Below, one piece after another: positions 7,023 through 11,502 of a stretch of DNA of 11,502 nt. The notes beneath the pieces were generated by a model. It saw nothing but the letters and a program-made list of their open reading frames with translations. It was not told where the DNA came from and made no database searches. A program made the position numbers and the translations under genes. This stretch comes from Candidatus Roizmanbacteria bacterium (lineage in GTDB: Bacteria > Patescibacteriota > Microgenomatia > UBA1406), in assembly GCA_024653645.1 (NCBI GenBank), contig JANLHK010000011.1, positions 1 to 11,502 of the forward strand. Reading direction: 5' to 3'. The stretch's first letter is position 1. Every line of letters starts with the position of its first letter.

Positions 7023-7447
7023 AGTTTGTTTTTCCACTCACCGCTATCAAGCTCTTCTTGAGTGAAGTCTACCTGTTCCCCTTTAAGTTCAGGATCATAG
7101 GCAGGATCGGGATAATTCACTAGCCAACCATCCTCAGTGCCGATGTTCTCCAGTCCGGTTGGTACCATTTTGGGAATAAAGAGTCGCATGGGAGGGTTCG
7201 AGGTAAGGATATGTTCCTCACGCTTGCCGTCGACATACAGAATAACCTTCATAGTTCCTTTTATACACACATACCGCGCGGCACGCACTTTGTGCAAGTG
7301 ATACCCCTTGAAAGCGCCGGGTTTGGCGCAGCTTAAATACACCACCGTTTTATTCTCGTCCTTAAACATTTCAATAAGGAACCCATTTTCATTACCCGAC
7401 AAGTCTTTGGTCATAACTTTTTTTGCTTCTTCTGTTTTGACGTGCAT
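7019..7447 (-). CDS. Short RmlC-like cupin (putative dTDP-4-keto-6-deoxyglucose 3,5-epimerase)
   Basis: A 142-aa single-domain cupin lying between rmlA and rmlB, the place where rmlC would be expected. Features shared with RmlC (dTDP-4-dehydrorhamnose 3,5-epimerase, usually about 180 aa): GAFKGYHLH at 44-52 corresponds to GVFRGLHYQ with the catalytic His at H50; LFIPKMVPTGL at 89-99 corresponds to the LWIPEGFAHGF strand; NYPDPAYDPELKGE at 111-124 corresponds to the Y-x-x-x-Y-x-P-E-x-E segment. It differs by a shorter loop after the His, no His in the PxGFAHGF position, and lack of the final WNDP region. The middle, HLHKVRAARYVCIKG, also recalls FdtA/WxcM-type 3,4-ketoisomerases. Position and ATGA coupling to rmlB favour the epimerase role, but ketoisomerase activity is a real alternative. 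It starts 14 nt after rmlA. Confidence 0.65.
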   Translation of the reverse strand: MHVKTEEAKKVMTKDLSGNENGFLIEMFKDENKTVVYLSCAKPGAFKGYHLHKVRAARYVCIKGTMKVILYVDGKREEHILTSNPPMRLFIPKMVPTGLENIGTEDGWLVNYPDPAYDPELKGEQVDFTQEELDSGEWKNKL

Positions 7448-7461
7448 GATAACTGTAGTAC

Positions 7462-8217
7462 TTATAATCCTTTGTTAAACGATTCAATAAATCCCGGGTT
7501 TTGCTTGTTGGCCCAGTACATGTTTGCCTGCAGCAGAGTATCGAAAGTGCCGGCATCCTGCCAATAGCCATTTAATTCTGCCCAGGAGAGTGAGCCTTCT
7601 TTGACATAAAAGTTATTGACGTCGGTGATTTCCAGCTCGCCTCGTGCCGATGGGGTGCATTGGCGAATAAAATCAAACACCCGATTGTCATAAATATACA
7701 AACCGGTTACCGCATAGTTGGACGGAGGGTTAGCTGGCTTTTCAATAATCTCAACTACTTTTGATGGATCGGCTTCGTCAAAACGTACCACACCAAACCG
7801 TTTTGGATCAGGAACTTTTTTAACAAAGACCTGTGCGCCGCGTTGAAAATGTTTAACCGGTTCAGAGATATCAGCATCAGTGGTGTTGTCACCCAAAATG
7901 ACGGTGATTGAATCGTTGTCAGCAAAGTTTTCTGCCAATGACAGGGCATCCGAAATACCACCATCAGGCTTTTCCTGAAACGCATATTCAAGATGGGTAA
8001 GGCCCAGTTCCTTGCCGTTTTTAAGCACCCGCAAAAAATGCCCGGCATGCGGGCCTGATGCCACAATCATGACATCGGTAATGCCGGCATTCACCAGCGT
8101 TTGGATAGGGTAATACACCATCGGTTTGTTGTAAATAGGGAGCAGATGCTTATTGGTCGCGTGAGTTAATGGGTACAGTCTAGTTCCGAGCCCACCGGCA
8201 AGTATAACGCCTTTCAT
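7462..8217 (-). CDS. rfbA: Glucose-1-phosphate thymidylyltransferase (short form)
   Basis: Makes dTDP-glucose from dTTP and glucose-1-phosphate, the committed step of dTDP-rhamnose synthesis. Motifs: nucleotidyltransferase signature AGGLGTRLYPLT at 7-18; K23 and LLPIYNKPMVYYP at 25-37; QEKPDGGISDAL at 81-92; metal-binding Asp110 in ILGDNTT; PDPKRFGVVRF at 136-146; IEKP at 158-161; GELEITDVN at 193-201; and YWQDAGTFDTLL at 218-229 with second acidic residue D221. At 251 aa it lacks the roughly 40-residue C-terminal helical extension of classical RmlA enzymes (about 290 aa), which takes part in dTDP-rhamnose feedback and dimer packing. Such short forms also occur in archaea and in candidate-phyla genomes. 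It is preceded by 2 nt of spacer and no Shine-Dalgarno, so translation probably depends on the 80-aa gene upstream. Confidence 0.9.
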   Translation of the reverse strand: MKGVILAGGLGTRLYPLTHATNKHLLPIYNKPMVYYPIQTLVNAGITDVMIVASGPHAGHFLRVLKNGKELGLTHLEYAFQEKPDGGISDALSLAENFADNDSITVILGDNTTDADISEPVKHFQRGAQVFVKKVPDPKRFGVVRFDEADPSKVVEIIEKPANPPSNYAVTGLYIYDNRVFDFIRQCTPSARGELEITDVNNFYVKEGSLSWAELNGYWQDAGTFDTLLQANMYWANKQNPGFIESFNKGL

Positions 8218-8219
8218 AG

Positions 8220-8462
8220 TTAGCTGGTTGTAAATACAACTTGTAATATGAGCATTGCGATTAACGCAATAAAAAGATATTCTAGCACAATTTTCTTACT
8301 CAACGTTTTGGTTAACACGTGGTGGGCCAGTGCCCATACGAGATAGTACACAATAGCCCCGTACAGCAATATAAGCTTAGCCTGGGGGTTATCAAGAAAC
8401 AGAAATAGGAGAAAGCTAATGCCGGCGTAACCGGTGAGCAGTATGTATTCAATGGGATGCAT
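8220..8462 (-). CDS. Small three-helix membrane protein, unknown function
   Basis: An 80-aa, strongly hydrophobic protein that I do not recognise. Three predicted membrane segments: about residues 5-23, 29-47 and 57-77, linked by short loops DNPQAK and TKTLSKK; the second loop, rich in lysine, is probably cytoplasmic. That it is a real gene is supported by the textbook Shine-Dalgarno AAGGAG 8 nt before its ATG and by tight packing: its start lies 12 nt after the CAP-protein stop and its own stop 2 nt before rmlA. It links the surface-protein genes to the sugar cassette. It could be an accessory membrane subunit, but the sequence gives no function. Confidence 0.75.
   Translation of the reverse strand: MHPIEYILLTGYAGISFLLFLFLDNPQAKLILLYGAIVYYLVWALAHHVLTKTLSKKIVLEYLFIALIAMLILQVVFTTS
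8227..8246. repeat. Overlapping inverted repeats just upstream of rmlA
   Basis: GTTGTA-AA-TACAAC (8227-8240) and TACAA-C-TTGTA (8235-8245) overlap within the last codons of the 80-aa gene, 10-29 nt before the rmlA ATG. They could form an operator or an alternative mRNA hairpin controlling entry into rmlA. They also encode ordinary residues (Leu-Gln-Val-Val-Phe), so function is speculative. Confidence 0.3.
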
Positions 8463-8470
8463 AGGTGTTA

Positions 8471-8476
8471 CTCCTT
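8471..8476 (-). promoter_or_regulatory. Shine-Dalgarno (AAGGAG) of the 80-aa membrane protein
   Basis: On the minus strand TAAGGAG overlaps the TAA stop of the CAP gene, and AAGGAG stands 8 nt before the ATG at 8462. This is the one textbook ribosome-binding site I found in the window. It occurs at an operon-internal gene, in contrast to the apparently leaderless operon heads. Confidence 0.75.
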
Positions 8477-9356
8477 ACAATATACTCCCGGGATTAATAA
8501 TAAGGACGCCGGCAATAAGCACGGCAAGCAGTACCAGATGTACATACGTTTTGGTAACTCGTCCCTGTTCGTTTCTACGCGCCATCACATACATATCAAT
8601 GGCCAGTGCGGTTACCAGTATGGCTAAAATGGCTAGGGCAACTCGTTTGCCCATAGCCTGCATATCAATAACTGGTTTTTTGATAACCGCCCCCTGAATG
8701 TTTTGCTGGACTTGATCCAGTTGGGTGGATTCCGGTTTTGGTTCTTGGTTTTGTGGGACACTTTTGGCAACATAGTTCTTGTCAGGTGTACCAAACATCT
8801 GCACCACCAGTACGGTGGGACGTCCCTGCAGTACTCCTTCTTTAATAGAAAATCCTACTTCTGAATACTGCGACTGCAGAATATTGTCGCGGTGTTTTTC
8901 TGACTTCATCCACGCGTTTACAATGGCATTGCTGTCATTAAAATCTTTTGCTAAATTTTCGCCGGCATACTCATAGTAATACCCGTTTTTTTCAAAAAAA
9001 TGCCATGGTGAGGTGCCGTCTGGCGCAAAGTGTGACCAGTAGTCACGGGCAAACATATCGGTTGCCTTATCTTGTGCCGCTGCTGCCAGCAGGGGACTAT
9101 ATGATAACGTCGGAAGACCATACTTTTTGCGCTCAGCATTAGTATCTTCCAGCAACGTGTCAGCCGTGATGTGCATGGAAATCCCCAGTATGGGATTGTT
9201 TTGGTGGTGGAGCGTATATTTAAGCGCAAAGTTGATAAGCAGCAGTATGGCAACGGCCAAGCCCAGCATATCCGTCTGCAAGACTTTTGCGGTATTACGA
9301 TTCCCGCTGGAAGGTATAAAGAAATGCAGGAAATAGTTTTTTAGACTGCGAAACAT
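8475..9356 (-). CDS. Membrane-anchored CAP-domain (SCP/PR-1/YkwD-like) surface protein
   Basis: A 293-aa protein. N-terminal cytoplasmic segment MFRSLKNYFLHFFIPSSGN; membrane helix about 29-46; CAP domain about 63-189; Gln/Pro-rich linker about 197-220; two more membrane helices about 238-257 and 271-286. The CAP signature is clear: DTNAERKKYGLP at 71-82, AAAAQDKATDMF at 91-102, YWSHFAPDG at 106-114, GYYYEYAGENLA at 125-136, WMKSEKHRDNIL at 149-160. The His-Glu-His pocket residues are present (H109, E133, H155). The role of bacterial CAP proteins is mostly unknown; suggestions include binding of lipids or cell-wall components. The ATG at 9356 is chosen because the 'FFIPSSGN' N-terminus is one I associate with CPR homologues, and a -10 box lies 7 nt upstream; the frame also opens at 9410. 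It overlaps the lamin-tail gene by 62 bp in another frame. Confidence 0.88.
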   Translation of the reverse strand: MFRSLKNYFLHFFIPSSGNRNTAKVLQTDMLGLAVAILLLINFALKYTLHHQNNPILGISMHITADTLLEDTNAERKKYGLPTLSYSPLLAAAAQDKATDMFARDYWSHFAPDGTSPWHFFEKNGYYYEYAGENLAKDFNDSNAIVNAWMKSEKHRDNILQSQYSEVGFSIKEGVLQGRPTVLVVQMFGTPDKNYVAKSVPQNQEPKPESTQLDQVQQNIQGAVIKKPVIDMQAMGKRVALAILAILVTALAIDMYVMARRNEQGRVTKTYVHLVLLAVLIAGVLIINPGSIL

Positions 9357-10533
9357 ACCATTCAGTATAGCAGAACCATATGGCTGTTCCGCAGCAGTAA
9401 AGAGCGGCAAAAAGAGAAAATAGTGTTTGAAAAGGCGACGGTTGTGACAAAGGTTTTGGAGGTATTTGTATTGTACTGGCTCCCAGTATGGTTGGTTCGG
9501 GCGGTATGCGGTATAGCGTGAGGTGGATGGTTGGTTGTATGGTGGTATGAGTGACTGGCGGCATATTGATCGGGTTGCTGGTAATCTGCGCTACGGTCGT
9601 TGTAGTGGTTTTAGTCTGTTGCGCTGGGCAGGGCGCATTCGGCGCATTTTGAGTAGGAGTAGTATGGCACCAGTTTCCATTATACCGACTGTATGATGCA
9701 CCCTCTGGTGCGTCCCCATATGTAACGGTTTCAATCTCCTGTTTGGTAGCATTCAAAAGCCGGACGGTGTCGCCGCTGTTATTTAAGAGCGATCCTGAAA
9801 ACGTAACACTTCCCCACCCATAGCCGGGAATGGTGATGGTAATTGACCGGGGCGATCCTCCGGCATCCGCACTGTCATCGATGTACCATTTCGTGATGGT
9901 TATTGGGTAATCGTTATCGTTATACAGCTCTACCCATTCATCGCCATCAACGGGATTTGCCATGATTTCCGAAATATGAATATTGCTAATGGTAACGGAT
10001 GCGGTGGGTGTTGCTTGTGGGGTGGGCGACGGAAGAGCCGTAGGCGTTGGTATTTCAGTGGGTATTATCGTTGCCAAACAGCTCTGTCGGCTGTAGTTCC
10101 AGAGTGTTATTGACGAGGCGCTTGCAATAGCAGATCCTGTACTGTCGGGTAGGCGCTGCCATGAGATACTGTTACCCAAACTTTTAGTATAGCCCAGACT
10201 GTCAATTAACTGCGCACTGCCGGTGGTTGGCGGAGCGGTATTATCAAACAATCGTGCCATGTCGGCGCTGGCTTTGTTGAGATTAAACGATTCGCCAAAC
10301 GCCAGACAACTGTGTGCCGGCAGCAGGGTATTATCAGGCAGGGTGACATAAGTGGTGCCTCCACTGTCATCCAGAAACCAACCGGAAATATCAACAGCAA
10401 GATCAGAATCATTGACGAGCTCTATTGCCTCCTGAGGCTCTATTTGTATTTCGTTGATGCGTACTGATGCGTATGCCCGAAGAGCACTGATAAAAAATAC
10501 CGTAAGTGCAATTACCAGCACAGCAGCACGCAT
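9295..10533 (-). CDS. Secreted or surface protein with two lamin-tail domains and a C-terminal membrane anchor
   Basis: A 412-aa exported protein. Signal peptide about 1-22 (MRAAVLVIALTVFFISALRAYA, cleavage near AYA-SV). First lamin-tail domain about 23-150, with the family pattern RINEIQIEP..EAIELVND..VDISGWFLDD; a Pro/Thr linker about 156-180; second lamin-tail domain about 183-288, HISEIMANP..DEWVELYNDND..ITKWYIDD; then a long Thr/Pro-rich stalk about 290-365; then one membrane helix about 368-389 followed by a Lys-containing tail, SQSKKL, that would lie inside. In bacteria lamin-tail domains occur on cell-surface proteins and nucleases and are thought to bind or bridge partners; no nuclease domain is present here. 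Its last 62 bp overlap the CAP gene and contain nothing recognisable beyond the cytoplasmic tail. The start is set by the signal peptide. Confidence 0.85.
   Translation of the reverse strand: MRAAVLVIALTVFFISALRAYASVRINEIQIEPQEAIELVNDSDLAVDISGWFLDDSGGTTYVTLPDNTLLPAHSCLAFGESFNLNKASADMARLFDNTAPPTTGSAQLIDSLGYTKSLGNSISWQRLPDSTGSAIASASSITLWNYSRQSCLATIIPTEIPTPTALPSPTPQATPTASVTISNIHISEIMANPVDGDEWVELYNDNDYPITITKWYIDDSADAGGSPRSITITIPGYGWGSVTFSGSLLNNSGDTVRLLNATKQEIETVTYGDAPEGASYSRYNGNWCHTTPTQNAPNAPCPAQQTKTTTTTVAQITSNPINMPPVTHTTIQPTIHLTLYRIPPEPTILGASTIQIPPKPLSQPSPFQTLFSLFAALYCCGTAIWFCYTEWYVSQSKKLFPAFLYTFQRES
9364..9372 (-). promoter_or_regulatory. Extended -10 element (TGCTATACT) for the CAP-protein gene
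   Basis: On the minus strand TG-C-TATACT is an exact extended -10 pattern with 5 of 6 hexamer matches. The hexamer ends 7 nt before the ATG at 9356, placing the likely transcription start at or next to the start codon. It lies inside the coding sequence of the lamin-tail gene. No good -35 is seen at 16-18 bp, as is usual for extended -10 promoters. Confidence 0.5.
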
Positions 10534-10593
10534 ACCACATAGCGTAACGGTATTAACGGGAAACGCTACGGAGTATAGTCAACGAGAACAACG
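10534..10593 (-). promoter_or_regulatory. 60-bp gap before the lamin-tail gene, with weak promoter-like elements
   Basis: This is the longest gene-free stretch in the window. On the minus strand it has TATACT at 10572-10577 (would give a leader of about 30 nt) and a poor TACGCT at 10541-10546 lying exactly 7 nt before the ATG at 10533. There is a 6-bp inverted repeat TAGCGT/ACGCTA (10540-10545 and 10563-10568) and a tandem CCGTTA. There is no Shine-Dalgarno and no T-run. It probably contains a promoter, but I cannot decide which element is used. Confidence 0.35.
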
Positions 10594-10944
10594 TTAGACT
10601 TTGTTGGAGTATTCAACATACAGCCACTCACGGTCAGTATTCAGTTCTTTGATTCTATCCTGGACTTTATCCATAGCGGCTTGCACATGAGGTTTTTGAC
10701 TCAAATCAAGCGCATTACTCAGTTCTGCGTACTGGGTGATGAGTTGTCGGTGGCGAATGTCGAGCGCTTTACGAATAAGCTGCCATTGAATGTGCGGACT
10801 CAGAGTGTGCCATTCCGCAAATGTTTCCAGGTATTCGGGTTTGTATTCACCAAAATCAATAGCCTCGTGTAAGGTAATAGTTCCTTTTTGGCGCGGTGGG
10901 GGAGCGGATTTAGGATTGCGTTCATTGATCTCGTTTTCGTCCAT
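10594..10944 (-). CDS. Small helical protein of unknown function, CPR-type
   Basis: A 116-aa soluble protein without signal peptide or membrane helix. The N-terminus is polar and Pro-rich (residues 1-20), followed by a compact segment TITLHEAIDFGEYKPEYLETFAEWHTLSPHIQWQLIRKALD, and a long charged helical C-terminal half (about 52-112) ending REWLYVEYSNKV that could form a coiled coil. From memory, not from a search, the pattern 'HEAIDFGEY.PEYL..F.EWH.LS.H.Q.....ALD.R..QL' resembles short hypothetical proteins found widely in Patescibacteria; their function is not known to me. It is the first gene of the minus-strand block and is divergent from the histidine phosphatase. Its TATAAT box lies 11 nt before the ATG, so it also has little or no 5' leader. 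Confidence 0.75.
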   Translation of the reverse strand: MDENEINERNPKSAPPPRQKGTITLHEAIDFGEYKPEYLETFAEWHTLSPHIQWQLIRKALDIRHRQLITQYAELSNALDLSQKPHVQAAMDKVQDRIKELNTDREWLYVEYSNKV

Positions 10945-10985
10945 ACGTAGGGGTTATTATACGCTATCGGAGTATAATCTATCTC
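10945..10985. promoter_or_regulatory. Divergent promoter region with two consensus TATAAT boxes in a perfect dyad
   Basis: This 41-bp gap separates two divergent start codons. On the plus strand TATAAT at 10973-10978 ends 7 nt before the ATG at 10986. On the minus strand TATAAT at 10956-10961 ends 11 nt before the ATG at 10944. The boxes form a perfect 7-bp inverted repeat, ATTATAC (10956-10962) and GTATAAT (10972-10978), with a 9-nt spacer. Both hexamers are exact consensus matches. No -35 consensus is seen at the expected distance on either side. Because the two -10 regions lie only 11 bp apart, RNA polymerase probably cannot occupy both at once. Confidence 0.6.
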
Positions 10986-11502
10986 ATGCGGGTCTATATT
11001 GTGCGACATGGCGAGAGCGAGGCAAATGCAAAGGGTATATATCAACACCGTGATGTCATTCTATCTGAAACGGGTGTCAAGCAGGCGCAGATTGTGGCAC
11101 AGCGGTTTTTGCACATTCCCATCGATAGTATATATTCCAGTTCATTTGAGCGCGCCAAAAAAACAGCAGGCATTATTGGTGATACTATCCATAAGCCGGT
11201 AGAGTTATTGCCGCTGCTGACTGAAATAAAACGGCCAACGGTTATTGAAGGAAGAAAACAGAGCGAACCCGAGGCACGCAGCATTATGCGGCTTATTAAA
11301 CATATGTGGCACGATCCGCAGTGGCGTCATTCTGATGAAGAGACTTTTTTTGATCTGCGAACCAGAGCCATGAAGCTTCTTCACCACATAGAGCAGTTTA
11401 AAGATACTGAGCAGGTCTTGTTGGTATCGCATGGCACCTTTATACGCATGTTAGTATGCGTCATGATCTACGGCGAATCATTAACGCCGGGCAAGTTTAA
11501 AA
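10986..11502 (+). CDS. Histidine phosphatase family protein (phosphoglycerate-mutase-like), C-terminus outside the window
   Basis: Translation from the ATG at 10986 stays open to the window edge (172 codons). It begins MRVYIVRHGESEAN: the RHG signature with the phosphohistidine H8 and Arg7. Other catalytic-pocket residues: Arg56 in YSSSFERAKKTA (50-61), acidic E80 in LLTEIKRP, and the second catalytic His149 in LLVSHGTFIR (145-154). Family members transfer or remove phosphate through the H8 phosphoenzyme on sugars, nucleotides or proteins. The complete H8/R56/E80/H149 set indicates an active enzyme. The substrate cannot be set from sequence; cofactor-dependent phosphoglycerate mutase is less likely because the region between the two halves is short, so a broad phosphatase (GpmB/CobC/PhoE-like) is favoured. 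There is no Shine-Dalgarno; TATAAT lies 7 nt before the ATG. Confidence 0.9.
   Translation, partial: MRVYIVRHGESEANAKGIYQHRDVILSETGVKQAQIVAQRFLHIPIDSIYSSSFERAKKTAGIIGDTIHKPVELLPLLTEIKRPTVIEGRKQSEPEARSIMRLIKHMWHDPQWRHSDEETFFDLRTRAMKLLHHIEQFKDTEQVLLVSHGTFIRMLVCVMIYGESLTPGKFK

Noticed and set aside
7023..7037. GTG start for rmlB at 7037
   Set aside because: The ATG at 7022 forms an ATGA overlap with the cupin stop, matching the coupling at 2893-2896, and gives the standard RmlB N-terminus.
9357..9410. Upstream start for the CAP protein at 9410
   Set aside because: The extra 18 residues (MPLFTAAEQPYGSAILNG) look non-family, would deepen the overlap to 116 bp, and would put the -10 element inside the coding sequence.
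1..11502. Alternative genetic code (TGA as Gly or Trp)
   Set aside because: TGA ends several genes at family-appropriate lengths (ITPase, cupin, ugd, uxs) and appears in ATGA junctions. No in-frame TGA needs readthrough.
1..11502. CRISPR array, tRNA/rRNA genes, insertion sequences or prophage
   Set aside because: Nothing with regular spaced repeats, a tRNA cloverleaf, transposase motifs or terminal inverted repeats was found; coding sequence accounts for nearly every base.

Overview
The window reads as part of the genome of a Candidate Phyla Radiation (Patescibacteria) bacterium. This is an inference from the look of several proteins: a membrane-anchored CAP-domain protein with a 'FFIPSSGN' N-terminus, a signal-peptide protein with two lamin-tail domains, a polyprenyl-phosphate glycosyltransferase fused to a GtrA domain, and a small helical protein of a type I associate with this radiation. 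TGA is used as stop, including in ATGA start/stop overlaps, so the code is the standard bacterial one and not the Gracilibacteria/Absconditabacteria code 25. Coding density is very high: the longest gene-free stretch is about 60 bp. I see no tRNA, rRNA, CRISPR array or insertion sequence.

Layout. Positions 1-1751, plus strand: the tail of a multi-membrane-spanning protein, probably a GT-C/GT39-type glycosyltransferase; an ITPA/RdgB-family house-cleaning nucleotide pyrophosphatase; and a Tat-exported lipoprotein of unknown function. Positions 1754-10944, minus strand, 11 co-directional genes read from right to left: a 116-aa helical protein; a double lamin-tail surface protein; a CAP-domain surface protein; an 80-aa three-helix membrane protein; then a nucleotide-sugar cassette (rmlA, a short RmlC-like cupin, rmlB, rmlD, ugd, uxs) that ends in the GT2-GtrA fusion. 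Positions 10986-11502, plus strand: the N-terminal 172 residues of a histidine phosphatase that runs off the window, divergent from the minus-strand genes across a 41-bp gap.

How the genes fit together. RmlA, the cupin, RmlB and RmlD form a dTDP-L-rhamnose route. Ugd and Uxs convert UDP-glucose to UDP-glucuronate and then UDP-xylose. The GT2-GtrA protein probably charges a polyprenyl phosphate with a sugar for use outside the membrane. The cassette therefore supplies precursors for surface glycans, next to genes for exported surface proteins. Within the cassette, genes overlap by 4 bp (ATGA) or are separated by 1-24 bp, so translational coupling is likely.

The most interesting signal is in gene starts. 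Where a gene seems to begin a transcript (861, 9356, 10986), a -10-like hexamer (TACAAT, TATACT, TATAAT) lies only 6-7 nt before the ATG and there is no Shine-Dalgarno sequence. This fits leaderless mRNA. In contrast, an internal operon gene (8462) has a textbook AAGGAG. Other points: the CAP gene and its promoter lie inside the 3' end of the lamin-tail gene; Ugd lacks the usual NAD-binding aspartate; the ITPase has SPR in place of the family SHR motif; and the only RmlC candidate is a divergent 142-aa cupin.
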